Counted from the stretch's first letter, positions 15,816 to 23,393 are shown. The stretch is DNA of 27,722 nucleotides from TMED26 sp002694075 (GCA_036160575.1 JAYYDT010000086.1:1-27722); one strand, 5' to 3'. The notes: generated from the sequence alone by a model not told the origin. Made by a program: numbers and translations.

Positions 15816-16589
15816 ATGCCTGAATTCTGTACCGCCGAGCGGGACGGCCATGTCCTGACCATCACCATCAATCGCCCGGAGCGGATGAACGCCCTGCATT
15901 CGCCGGCCCATTACGAAATGGACGCCCTCTTCAACGAGTTCGAGAGCGACCCAGACCTATGGGTGGCGATTTTGACCGGCGCCGGAGAGCGCGCCTTCAG
16001 CGCCGGCAACGACCTGCGTTGGCAGGCCGAAGGCGGCACCCGTGACCGGCCAGCCAGCGGGTTCGGCGGTCTCACCTCGCGCTTCGACCGGACCAAGCCA
16101 TTGATCGCCGCGGTCAACGGCGTGGCGATGGGGGGTGGCTTTGAGATGGCCTTGGCCTGCGATGTCATCATCGCCGCCGAAAACGCGCGTTTCGCCTTGC
16201 CGGAACCGAGGGTCGGACTAGCCGCGCTGGCCGGCGGGCTGCACCGCTTACCGCGCATGATCCCCTTGAAACGGGCGATGGGGATGATTTTAACCGGCCG
16301 CCATGTGCCAGCGCCCGAGGGCATGGAGCTCGGTTTCGTGACCGAATTGGTGCCCGAGGGCGAAGCCCTGTCGGCGGCCAAGGCGTTCGCCGATCAAATC
16401 ATGGAAGGCTCGCCGGTGTCGATCCGCACCAGCTTGGACGTGGTCAAGCGAGGACTCGCCTATAGCGAGCTCAGCGACGCCATGCGCATGCCCTATGACA
16501 GTGTCACCACATTGTGGAACAGTGAAGACGTGATCGAGGGGCCGAAAGCTTTTTCGGAAAAGCGCAAACCCAATTGGAAAGGCCGCTAA
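15816..16589 (+). CDS. Enoyl-CoA hydratase/isomerase family protein
   Basis: 257 residues, a typical crotonase. The CoA-binding segment FSAGNDLRWQ (61-70), the oxyanion-hole segment GVAMGGGFEMALACD (102-116) with Glu110, and LPEPRVGL with Glu130 match the two catalytic glutamates of hydratases, 20 residues apart. That both are present supports hydration of a 2-enoyl-CoA; the substrate cannot be read from the sequence. GGGAGAG lies just upstream of the ATG. It begins 96 bases after the RTX stop on the same strand and is probably transcribed separately. Its stop codon is the loop of a strong hairpin (16576-16600). Confidence 0.93.
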   Translation: MPEFCTAERDGHVLTITINRPERMNALHSPAHYEMDALFNEFESDPDLWVAILTGAGERAFSAGNDLRWQAEGGTRDRPASGFGGLTSRFDRTKPLIAAVNGVAMGGGFEMALACDVIIAAENARFALPEPRVGLAALAGGLHRLPRMIPLKRAMGMILTGRHVPAPEGMELGFVTELVPEGEALSAAKAFADQIMEGSPVSIRTSLDVVKRGLAYSELSDAMRMPYDSVTTLWNSEDVIEGPKAFSEKRKPNWKGR

Positions 16590-16600
16590 GCGGCCTTTCC
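16576..16600. terminator. Perfect 11-bp hairpin spanning the stop codon of the enoyl-CoA hydratase gene
   Basis: GGAAAGGCCGC (16576-16586) and GCGGCCTTTCC (16590-16600) pair perfectly; the three-base loop is exactly the TAA stop codon. No T-run follows on either strand, so it is not a classical intrinsic terminator, but its place between convergent genes (NIPSNAP gene ends at 16620) suits a bidirectional transcript-end or 3'-stabilising element. Confidence 0.6.
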
Positions 16601-16619
16601 GGCAAGTTTGGACGACGGC

Positions 16620-16943
16620 TTATTGCAGAGGTGACATGCGTGTCGCGGTGACCCGCTGGACCACCGTCGCCGAACGATCGATCAATTCGCCCACCCGCGG
16701 CGCCACGTCGTTTTTCCAGTAATCGCTTTCGTAAACGGCGGCGTAGAGTTGCGCGCGCGCGGCCTCGCTTTCGAAGCGGCGGATCCAGAAATAAACGCTG
16801 TCGTCCTCTTCGCCGCGGAAGCTGGCGCAAATGACCATGCCCTGAGCGCATTGGAAGGGGATGATTTCCTCTTCCATGATCTTCAACCAGGCGTCCATTT
16901 TGCCGTCTTGGATCTTGTATTGCCGCAATTCGTAAAAAGCCAT
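16620..16943 (-). CDS. NIPSNAP family protein
   Basis: 107 residues from an ATG with GGAGG five bases upstream. The family opening MAFYELRQYKIQDGKMDAWL is followed by IIPFQ, then a YFWIRRFES strand-turn typical of the ferredoxin-like dimeric alpha/beta barrel. Function in bacteria is not established; the fold is shared with monooxygenases and stress proteins. Ends close to the hairpin that also closes the convergent enoyl-CoA hydratase gene. Sequence match to NIPSNAP is good; role unknown. Confidence 0.85.
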   Translation of the reverse strand: MAFYELRQYKIQDGKMDAWLKIMEEEIIPFQCAQGMVICASFRGEEDDSVYFWIRRFESEAARAQLYAAVYESDYWKNDVAPRVGELIDRSATVVQRVTATRMSPLQ

Positions 16944-17119
16944 GCCGTCCTCCCGATTGACGTTGTTTAAGCGCCAGCCTAGCTGAAGCGTCGGCGCCCG
17001 GCCAGTCCCGCCGGCGGCGCCCGGAAACCGCCCCAAATGATCTTAAAATCGCCGCCAAAAGTGCGGTTCCACGCCGCAATCGCCGGCCAGGGTGTCACCA
17101 TCAAATCGGGAGGCACTTC

Positions 17120-18067
17120 ATGATTACGCATTTCACATTTATCCGTTCGGCCCTTGGCCTTGGCCTGGCCCTGGTCACCGCGGCCGGTCTGGCCGGTTGC
17201 GGCGGGGCCGTGACGGCGCTCCGCGACCAACACATCACCGGCAGTGATTTCAACGCCCATTTGGCGCGCGAATATCAACGCCTGGCCGTTTTTGAGGCCG
17301 ACCAAATGTATGATCGGCGGGACGCCGGCCTGTTCGCGCGCAAGGCCTTGGCCGCCCGCGACGGCGCGCCGTTACCGCCTGAGAACCCCAATGCCCGCAC
17401 CCTTCGCCCGGCCCAGCGACCCGCCCTGGTGGCGGCCCATCGCCGCCTTGCCGTTGCCCGCGCCCTGGTCGCCGACCAGCGTGCGCCGGCCGCGCTGGCC
17501 CGCGCCATCACGCAATTCGAATGTTGGATGGAGCAAGCTGAGGAAGGCTGGCAGGTGGATCATATCGCCGCCTGTCGTGACGGCTTCACCAACGCCATGA
17601 CGGCGGTCGAGAAAACCACCGGTTACCGGTTTCAGGATGACGGCGCGGCGCGCGGCGCCTTCACGCTTTATCACCGCTTTGACCGTAGCGACCTGACCGA
17701 CGATGAGCGCCGCCGCCTCGCCGCCGCCATCGGCAGCCTTCGCGCCGACTTAGCGGCGGCCACCGGTGGATCGGGTGGGACGGCGGACTTCGACTTGGTG
17801 GTCACCGGCCATGCCGACAGGCGGGGCGGCGCGCCCTATAACCATGACCTGTCGCGCCGGCGCGCGGTGGCGGTTCACCGCGCCCTTGTCGCCGCCGGCC
17901 TGCCGCCGCGCCATTTGGGCGTCAGCGCGGCCGGCGAAACCCAACCGGCGATCACCACCGCCGACGGCGTCGCCGCCGCCCCTAATCGCCGCACCGAGGT
18001 GACGTGGACGCTACGCCCGAAAGCAGGCGATGGGCCTCAACATTTGGCGGCGGCGCGCGGCGACTAG
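17120..18067 (+). CDS. Lipoprotein with C-terminal OmpA-like peptidoglycan-binding domain
   Basis: 315 residues. A signal peptide ends in the lipobox LAGC (Cys27), so it is an outer-membrane or periplasmic lipoprotein. The middle (about 45-190) is Ala/Arg-rich and helical, with a cysteine pair. The C-terminus (about 190-305) has the OmpA-like pattern: an FDxSD segment, VTGHADRRG, a YNHDLSRRRA helix, GVSAAGETQP and APNRRTEV, the Asn-Arg-Arg being the peptidoglycan-contact motif. This is the layout of Pal or OmpA-type envelope anchors. A GGGAGG site sits six bases before the ATG. The next gene downstream on this strand is far away, and an AT-rich gene converges on its end. Confidence 0.88.
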   Translation: MITHFTFIRSALGLGLALVTAAGLAGCGGAVTALRDQHITGSDFNAHLAREYQRLAVFEADQMYDRRDAGLFARKALAARDGAPLPPENPNARTLRPAQRPALVAAHRRLAVARALVADQRAPAALARAITQFECWMEQAEEGWQVDHIAACRDGFTNAMTAVEKTTGYRFQDDGAARGAFTLYHRFDRSDLTDDERRRLAAAIGSLRADLAAATGGSGGTADFDLVVTGHADRRGGAPYNHDLSRRRAVAVHRALVAAGLPPRHLGVSAAGETQPAITTADGVAAAPNRRTEVTWTLRPKAGDGPQHLAAARGD

Positions 18068-18088
18068 CCGCCGCCGGGCCAAACCTCG

Positions 18089-18697
18089 TCATTTGTCGGA
18101 AATCAATTGATTCAGAAAATCCTGCAGGGACTCGGCCCCGCGAAGGATATCCTTGGAGGTTTCTTGGAACTCGTAATCCTTCAGAATCATAATTTGATGA
18201 TTCCAGATGCTGAACTGCAGAGATATTTTGGTCATGACGTCGATGTAAAACTGAATTTTTCTGTCGTTCAAAAATTTCTCCACATCAAGGCCGTCGGCCA
18301 AGATGCCGCCCTCAATATACTGTGAAATATACCGACGGAACTTAGTGAATGAATTTTCAAACCTCTCGAGAAACACCAGAATTTCAGATATCAGCTCACG
18401 ATCCGCGTCGCTGAAATTTTCAATTTTTTTCAAAATAGACTTATCGTTAATGACACCGTCGTTCTCTAGTATTTTCGATAAAGTGACCTTCAAACCTTTG
18501 GAGTCGGCCTGAAATTTTTCAATATACCGCAGCGTCTCGAAGAATATTTTTCGGTCGCCGTCGACAATTTTTCTGACAGCGGCTTTGGTACCGTTTATCT
18601 GCACAAAACTTACCCGTAAGGATGGTGCGGTCGCGGCAGCTAACCACACTTTAGCGCGCAATTCATCCGCGTAATCACCGCGTGGCGCGGCTGGCAT
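18089..18697 (-). CDS. Hypothetical AT-rich protein, unrecognised
   Basis: 202 residues. Not recognised. The first 25 or so residues (DYADELRAKVWLAAATA) are GC-rich in codons, whereas from about residue 40 onward the gene is AT-rich (FEKF, KKIENFSD, KIQFYID) inside strongly GC-rich surroundings. The body is mostly charged alpha-helix with no transmembrane segment, and could form coiled coils (EKFQADSKGLK, LVFLERFENSFTKF). No signal peptide and no cysteines. It converges with the OmpA-type lipoprotein, leaving 21 bases between stops. The base composition suggests recent acquisition or fusion of a foreign segment to a native 5' end. The start is the only good ATG and is not supported by a clear ribosome-binding site. 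Confidence 0.6.
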   Translation of the reverse strand: MPAAPRGDYADELRAKVWLAAATAPSLRVSFVQINGTKAAVRKIVDGDRKIFFETLRYIEKFQADSKGLKVTLSKILENDGVINDKSILKKIENFSDADRELISEILVFLERFENSFTKFRRYISQYIEGGILADGLDVEKFLNDRKIQFYIDVMTKISLQFSIWNHQIMILKDYEFQETSKDILRGAESLQDFLNQLISDK

Positions 18698-18940
18698 GTC
18701 GGCCGGCCCAATTTGAATTTCTCAGGATTGAACGCTGTCCGCCGCGGGAGAAATCCTCGGAGCCCCGGATTGGCAGTTCGTTGACGAACGCCTACATGAC
18801 ACGGATGGGCTGCCAGCAGTATTTTTGATATAGTCCAATAAGGGAGCGATCCGAGTTGCCGTGGGCGTCTTTGAGGTCGCCGCGCGGGACCGGCGCACCC
18901 TTCAAACCCGGTCCGCGATCGACATGAGGTGGAGAGAAGA

Positions 18941-19408
18941 ATGGGAAGATACTCAATGCTTGTCGCGGCCCTTTGCCTTGGGCTCGCGAGCTGTCAGACC
19001 AGCGCCAATCAAATGCTCGGGGCCACCATCGGGAGCGCCGCCGGCGCGGTGATCGGCTCCAAATTCGGCAAGGGGAGCGGTAACAAAGTGGCTCTTGCCG
19101 GCGGGGCGCTGATCGGCGCGCTGGTCGGCGGCGCGATTGGCCAAGCCCTCGACGAAGTCGATAAAGCCAAAATGGCGTCGGCGACACAGAAAGCCTTGGA
19201 AAACCAACGCGTCGGGCAAGCCACGACATGGAAAAACCCGGACAGCGGCAACTCCGGCACGGTCGTGCCGACCCGCACCATCGTCCGGCCAAGTGCCCCG
19301 CCGTGCCGGGAATATCGCCACACGGTTATGATTGGCGACCGCAAGCAAACATTGGTCGGAACCGCATGTCGACAGGCCGACGGCAGTTGGGTGCAGGCGC
19401 GGAACTGA
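18941..19408 (+). CDS. Glycine-zipper surface lipoprotein (17 kDa antigen/RT0821-like)
   Basis: 155 residues from the ATG preceded by GGTGGAGAG; an in-frame GTG 12 bases earlier is less likely. A signal peptide ends at LASC (Cys18), the lipid-attachment cysteine. Residues 27-70 are a two-part glycine zipper (GATIGSAAGAVIG and ALAGGALIGALVGGAIG), as in 17 kDa surface antigen-like outer-membrane lipoproteins. The C-terminal half has the CREYRHTVMIGDRKQTLVGTAC segment split around two cysteines, which is the family's usual tail with Trp-Val at the end. Functions known for the family are envelope integrity and antigenicity. A 240-base gap upstream holds its promoter region. Confidence 0.85.
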   Translation: MGRYSMLVAALCLGLASCQTSANQMLGATIGSAAGAVIGSKFGKGSGNKVALAGGALIGALVGGAIGQALDEVDKAKMASATQKALENQRVGQATTWKNPDSGNSGTVVPTRTIVRPSAPPCREYRHTVMIGDRKQTLVGTACRQADGSWVQARN

Positions 19409-19554
19409 CGGAACCCGTCGCGGCGACCGCCGCCGGTAAGTTGGCGATGGCTCGCCCGGCCGCGCCGCGCGTGCCTGTGAAGGGGCCATCTGGTCCGCGA
19501 AACGACGTAGAGCGCAGCGGCAAACGCGGGCTGGCGCGGCCTTGAGAGAATCCG

Positions 19555-19929
19555 ATGGACAGCGAACTGAAAAAAATTTGGGGGTTTCACGCGCTCTTCG
19601 ACTGCGCCGCTTGCGATATTGAGCGCGTGAAAAGCAAAGCGAATGCCCATAATTTTCTGGTCGAAATGGTCCGCGAAATCGACATGGTTCCCTTCGGCGC
19701 GCCTTATATCGAACGCTTCGCGACACATGATATCGACAAATCCGGCATCAGCTTTTTCCAGATGATCGAGACCAGCAACATCAGCGGCCATCTGTGTGAA
19801 GCGAACGGCGACGCCTATATCGATATCTTTTCCTGCAAGGAATATGACACGCGGCTGGCACAGGAAATCATCGAGAAATATTTTGGCCCCGCGAAAGTCA
19901 CTCTGCGGTTTATCACCCGCACCGCCTAG
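19555..19929 (+). CDS. SpeD-like (S-adenosylmethionine decarboxylase family) pyruvoyl protein, divergent
   Basis: 124 residues. It begins with a GFHALFDCAACD strand as in short SpeD proteins and has the self-processing region IETSNISGHLCEANGDAYID followed by IFSCKEYD. Ser74, His79 and Cys94 have the same spacing (+5, +20) as Ser102, His107 and Cys122 of the SpeD at 11076-11537, so self-cleavage to a pyruvoyl enzyme is predicted, between Thr73 and Ser74. The residue after the serine is Asn instead of His. This subfamily is seen in marine bacteria and phages, and some SpeD homologues have been shown to decarboxylate ornithine or arginine instead. No AdoMet-linked partner sits beside it. A possible terminator follows at 19949-19978. 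Confidence 0.8.
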   Translation: MDSELKKIWGFHALFDCAACDIERVKSKANAHNFLVEMVREIDMVPFGAPYIERFATHDIDKSGISFFQMIETSNISGHLCEANGDAYIDIFSCKEYDTRLAQEIIEKYFGPAKVTLRFITRTA

Positions 19930-19948
19930 TTCCGTGTTCGTTTCGCCA

Positions 19949-19978
19949 GGGTTTTAGGCCCGGGCGGACGGGAAACCC
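19949..19978. terminator. Possible bidirectional hairpin after the SpeD-like gene
   Basis: GGGTTT (19949-19954) and AAACCC (19973-19978) pair around an 18-base loop that itself contains a small GGCCCGGGC palindrome. Five As follow on the + strand, which is a T-run for the minus strand, so it could end the convergent hydrolase transcript too. Stem is only six bases. Confidence 0.4.
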
Positions 19979-20057
19979 AAAAAGATGGCGTCCTTCGAAC
20001 AAGACATCGCCGGGCCCGGGGACGTCTGTCGCGGCCGCGGCCATAAACCACGGTCCC

Positions 20058-20927
20058 TTAGACCGGCGCCACCCGCAGCAAAAACTCAATCACCGCATTC
20101 GCGAAAATATCGTTACGGTCGCCCGCGACCATGTGCGCGGCGTTCGCGACATTCACGTATTCCGCATGCGGGCATTGTCGCAGAAAGCTTTGCGCGCCTT
20201 CCTCACTGAGGACATCCGACAAGCCCCCGCGCACCAACAATACCGGAAGGGACAGGTTATCGGCCGCCGCACTCAGGCGTTGGCGGTATTCGCCGCTGGC
20301 GCGGTTGCGACGAAAGGCCGGGTCCCAATGCCACACATATTTGCCGTTCGCCGCCAAACGAACATTTTTGGCGAGTCCGTCGAGCTTGCGCGGCCGTTTA
20401 CGGTGCGGTTGGTAGTTTGAGATCGCTTCGGCAACTTCTTGCAAACTCTCAAAGCCATCCGGGTTTTGATCCATGAACGCTTGAATTTTGTTTTGTCCGT
20501 CACGCTCGATCTTCGGGGCCATGTCGACCATGACCAAGGCGGCGGCATCAATTTTGCCGTCGCCGACGGCGACCAGACTGGTGCCTCCGCCCATTGACGC
20601 GCCGACGAGAATTGGATGGTCCGCGCCAAGCGCGGCGCAAACGCATCGCAGATCCTCGACCTTTTCGTCGACGCCGTAGTTGCCCTCGCCGGCCCAGCTT
20701 GAGTCGCCATGTCCGCGGGCGTCGATTGCCACCGCGTGATAACCGGCCGCGCCGAGCGCTTCACCGGCGCCTTTCCAAGAATGCCTGGTTTGACCGCCGC
20801 CATGCTGGAGAATGACCACCGGGCCGCCCGGGTCTCCCCAGGAGTCACCTGCGATTTCGACCCCTCCAAAGCCGCGCCAAATATGTTTTGGCGTTGGCGT
20901 TCCTGGCAGACGTTGACCGGCGCTCAT
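20058..20927 (-). CDS. Alpha/beta hydrolase
   Basis: 289 residues, no signal peptide, so cytoplasmic. The oxyanion segment is QHGGGQTRHSW (41-51), the nucleophile elbow GASMGG puts Ser111 as nucleophile, Asp238 (GLSDVLSEEG) is the acid and His265 (NAAHMVAGD) the base, so the triad is complete. DARGHGDSSW (69-78) and a cap domain (about 140-215) place it among esterase, lipase or hydrolytic dehalogenase-like hydrolases; the substrate is not readable. A 740-base region with no gene lies upstream. It ends 79 bases past the SpeD-like hairpin in convergent orientation. Confidence 0.9.
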   Translation of the reverse strand: MSAGQRLPGTPTPKHIWRGFGGVEIAGDSWGDPGGPVVILQHGGGQTRHSWKGAGEALGAAGYHAVAIDARGHGDSSWAGEGNYGVDEKVEDLRCVCAALGADHPILVGASMGGGTSLVAVGDGKIDAAALVMVDMAPKIERDGQNKIQAFMDQNPDGFESLQEVAEAISNYQPHRKRPRKLDGLAKNVRLAANGKYVWHWDPAFRRNRASGEYRQRLSAAADNLSLPVLLVRGGLSDVLSEEGAQSFLRQCPHAEYVNVANAAHMVAGDRNDIFANAVIEFLLRVAPV

Positions 20928-21666
20928 AATGTCATCTCACTCCAATGGGCTGAACGGGCGGGATCATCTCGGCGAGGTGTTTTCCGCTGATCTACAATAT
21001 TGACTAATCATAGGACGATGGAACTAACTTTTGGTCGAACGTCGTGTGACGGTCCGACGAATGCGCCGGCGAAATCGCTGGCTACCGGCGTGGTTCCCTT
21101 GTGTCAGCGGTCTCGTGTCTTGTCCTTCATGAAAACGTGAAAGGGTCGCCAAAATCGCATGGAGAAATACCGCGGCCCTTATGGCCACCGGCACCCGACC
21201 CGCGGGTCGGAAGCGCTATGCCGGGCAAGCGGCGGCGGGCGCGACGGCGATTGAAGCGGCGCCCCCTCGGACGTCAGCATGGCGCTACCCGCGGGCGGCC
21301 TAAAAACACAATATCTTGCGTTTCTTCGCGCCATTTCCTCAATTTCTTGTTTAAATTTCGCCGGTAAACCACCCACAAGACAATCGCCGAGATTTTTTTT
21401 CGACTCAAAACCGCTTTGGAAACGCCAACCCTCTGAAATGGCGTTTTTTTTGCGGTTCGAATGGATGTCGCCGCGATCAGCCGGTCGATATCTCCGAAGT
21501 CATTTCCCTGATTAAATTTAGCGCATTGCTTAGGGCGGCCAGGTTTGGTCATGAACTTCATGACGCTCCCATGCCCAAGCATTTTCAATGCCTCGGTTCG
21601 GTCCACGGCCGCCCCATGAAAACTCAGCCGCCTCGCGGGGGCAGCCTCTCAACTTCGTATCGGCAT
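20928..21666. other. Gene-poor stretch with palindrome and degenerate att-like copy
   Basis: No gene is supported. Short frames here are not coding: none has a plausible start with family similarity. It holds a perfect 16-base palindrome at 21195-21210 (CCGACCCGCGGGTCGG) and a degenerate tRNA-Val/att-like copy at about 21222-21430. T-runs and a TTTTTTTT stretch near 21392 and 21445 make it locally AT-rich in a GC-rich setting. Confidence 0.55.
21222..21430 (-). repeat. Degenerate copy of the tRNA-Val 3' fragment and element arm found at 23137
   Basis: Aligning with 23138-23345 at a nearly constant offset (1,911 to 1,915 bases): 21236-21285 matches the tRNA fragment at 35 of 50 positions ungapped, including GGGCGCGAC and GATTGAA exact blocks; the T-rich arm with CCTCAA, TCTTGTT and TTTCGACTC/CTCGACTCG follows at the same spacing. 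It is collinear over about 200 bases, so chance is unlikely. Reads as an old, mutated integration scar. Confidence 0.6.
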
Positions 21667-21942
21667 CTATGTCTCGCCCATGCGAGACATCCGCTGTTTC
21701 AACTCTTTTTCGAGAGCGGTCCTGGCAAATGGTTTCATTTGACGCCACAACCGGGCTTCTTGCCGGGTCCGGCCGCAGCCCTCACACCATCCATGAGGGG
21801 CGGCGAACCGACAAATATCAACGCACGGGCTTTCATTGCGCTTCGATTTTCTTCGGCTCACATTCCCTCGCTCTGTCGTCTTTACGACCAGGTTTGCTGA
21901 TTTCGGATGGGACATGGCGTAGCGTCGCGCCCCAGCCACCAT
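21667..21942 (-). CDS. DUF1289 small Cys-rich protein (second copy)
   Basis: 91 residues from 21942, or 82 from the internal ATG at 21915; neither has a clear ribosome-binding site. The DUF1289 motif is SPCVDICRFAAPHGWCEGCG with cysteines at 40, 44, 53 and 56 (C-x3-C-x8-C-x2-C), then RTRQEARLWRQM. It is diverged from the DUF1289 protein at 12701-12931, and has a longer basic N-terminus (KTTERGNVSRRKSKRN). Function unknown; the cysteines may bind metal. Lies alone between the degenerate att copy and the next small gene. Confidence 0.7.
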   Translation of the reverse strand: MVAGARRYAMSHPKSANLVVKTTERGNVSRRKSKRNESPCVDICRFAAPHGWCEGCGRTRQEARLWRQMKPFARTALEKELKQRMSRMGET

Positions 21943-22031
21943 GAAATAAACCGCCGCGTCGACCTAGATCAAGCGCCCGAGGTCGTGTTTGGCGGTTCAA
22001 TTCGGTGGTCACTTGGCAACACCCTATCGGC

Positions 22032-22337
22032 TCAGACGTTCATAAAAGTGGTGTGGTGAACCATGTACGTCACATCTCCCTGGAGCCTCACCCGGTCCGT
22101 CGGCTTAAAGGGGTTCTGCTGTCGTATTTTTTCAAAGTCGGCCTCGTACCGATCGTAACTTTCCTGATCGGGGTGAACCTGTATGACCATCATGGACGTG
22201 TCGCCCGTCCGAACCGCCGTCAGTTGTTCCAAGTCTTTACTAAAATCGACCTGCTTCTCCGCGACATATTTGGTGAAGCCCGCCACCTCTTCGGGCGTCT
22301 CGAACTCCACCGAAATTACCGAGGCAACTTTAGACAT
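22032..22337 (-). CDS. Small hypothetical protein, alpha/beta-barrel-like
   Basis: 101 residues from an ATG with AGGAGA about seven bases upstream. Not confidently assigned; the pattern VASVISVEFETPEEVAG, VHPDQESYDRYEADFEKIR and VTYMVHHTTF suggests a ferredoxin-like dimeric alpha/beta barrel, as in stress-responsive or DUF1330-type proteins. It has no signal or transmembrane segment and no cysteine. A 300-base gene-free gap separates it from the DUF1330 gene, which is on the same strand. Confidence 0.65.
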   Translation of the reverse strand: MSKVASVISVEFETPEEVAGFTKYVAEKQVDFSKDLEQLTAVRTGDTSMMVIQVHPDQESYDRYEADFEKIRQQNPFKPTDRVRLQGDVTYMVHHTTFMNV

Positions 22338-22638
22338 CGCTTTCTCCTAAATCGCAAAAATTATCGGATGAAAAACATCGGTGGTCCAAATACCCCGCCA
22401 CGCCTTGGGTCGTGTCAGGCGAGAGGTCCGACACGGAAAGCGGACCGCCTCAACCGGGCCATCTCTCGACTTTACACCCGTTCCGCTGTTCTTGTCCGAA
22501 GTGGCGGGCGAGGTCACCCGTCCGCCATCGCATGGATCGTGCGGTCAGCCAGGAGGTCTTTGTTTTTTCCGCATCCGTCGTGGGCATGGACCACTGAAAC
22601 ATTGGCCTTAAATTACGCCAACGCTTCGGCCCGCTCGC
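22338..22638. other. Gene-free stretch
   Basis: About 300 bases with only short shadow frames. I see no RNA, hairpin or clear promoter in it. Confidence 0.5.
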
Positions 22639-22935
22639 TCAACCGTCGTAACCGTCCACGATAACCACGTTGATCGGCGTCGAAATCGATTCCCTCAGCT
22701 CTTTCCAAGGTTTGTAATCCGGGTCGGCCATGAAATCCGCGTACGCCTTGCGCGAGGGGAATTTCAAAACCAAAAGGCGGGTGGGCTGCCAATCACCGAC
22801 CAAAACCTCGAACGCACCGCCACGCACGCAATATTCGCCGCCATGGCGGGCGACATATTCGGGCGCGGCCGCCTTATATTTTTCATACGCCGCCGGATCG
22901 TGGATCTCAGAGTTCGTGATCACATAGATAGACAT
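22639..22935 (-). CDS. DUF1330 domain protein
   Basis: 98 residues. The ATG has GGGGAAAG about five bases upstream. Family features: IYVITNSEIHDPAAYEKY at the start, GEYCVRGGAFEVLVGDWQP in the middle and LVLKFPSRKAYADF then WKELRES near the end. DUF1330 proteins form dimeric ferredoxin-like alpha/beta barrels; no reaction is known. The two DUF/NIPSNAP-type genes nearby (22032 and 16620) have the same fold class by inference. A 10-bp-arm hairpin lies upstream at 23010-23039. Confidence 0.88.
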   Translation of the reverse strand: MSIYVITNSEIHDPAAYEKYKAAAPEYVARHGGEYCVRGGAFEVLVGDWQPTRLLVLKFPSRKAYADFMADPDYKPWKELRESISTPINVVIVDGYDG

Positions 22936-23009
22936 GACGCTTTCCCCAGTTGCCCTGTTCGCTCAAACATAAACGGACGCTCGCCGGATCGCCAAGTTTC
23001 AAGAAATAT

Positions 23010-23039
23010 CGGCGCCGCGTGCGAGCGATCGCGGCGCCG
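23010..23039. repeat. Perfect inverted repeat, 10-base arms and 10-base loop
   Basis: CGGCGCCGCG at 23010-23019 and CGCGGCGCCG at 23030-23039, with loop 23020-23029. It is 75 bases upstream of the DUF1330 start, so it may be a regulatory or transcript-end structure. No T-run follows. Confidence 0.5.
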
Positions 23040-23143
23040 CATTTCAGCAATGGCGCGGGGGCTGCGCAACACCGCCCCTATCCGCGAAAGCGCGTCACCG
23101 CGATAGGATCGCGAAGATTTTAAAAGACATTTCGGGCAAAAAA

Positions 23144-23193
23144 TGGTGGGCGCGACTGGGATTGAACCAGTGACCCCTACGATGTCAACGTAG
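23144..23193 (-). repeat. 3' fragment of a tRNA-Val(GAC) gene (integration att site)
   Basis: Read on the minus strand the sequence has a complete anticodon arm with loop TTGACAT (anticodon GAC, stem CTACG/CGTAG), T arm ACTGG/CCAGT around TTCAATC, acceptor 3' strand CGCGCCC, discriminator A and CCA. The D arm and 5' acceptor strand are absent: the bases beyond 23193 do not continue the tRNA. Tyrosine recombinases typically leave just such a 3' piece at one end of an island. The intact gene is expected at the other end, beyond the window. Confidence 0.8.
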
Positions 23194-23283
23194 AGTTCGC
23201 TCACAGCAGACAGAAAAATCACTATACCTTGTAGTTTTCTGCTGCCCATTCCTCAACATCTTGTTCAATCTCCTCCTCCCGAA

Positions 23284-23304
23284 AGTTTGTAAACAGTTTG
23301 TAAA
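23284..23304 (+). repeat. Tandem AGTTTGTAAA repeat next to the att site
   Basis: AGTTTGTAAA occurs at 23284-23293 and again at 23295-23304, separated by one C. The position, about 90 bases inside the tRNA fragment, suits recombinase arm-type sites. This is inferred from position only. Confidence 0.4.
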
Positions 23305-23393
23305 GATTTTTCTCGACTCGAATCTGCCTTTGGAGCGCTAAGCCTATAAAAAAGCACCTTTTCCGAATGTATATATCAAGATGCTAAATCGCT

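Noticed and set aside
18705..18735. GGATTGAACGC as another tRNA T-arm fragment
   Set aside because: Too short, with no acceptor or anticodon match.
21274..21606. 110-residue minus frame in the att-like copy
   Set aside because: It spans the degenerate repeat and a T-run region; no family motif and no ribosome-binding site.
22920..23249. 109-residue minus frame ending over the tRNA fragment
   Set aside because: Its VTGSIPVAP-like segment is the usual translation of tRNA sequence, so it is not a gene.
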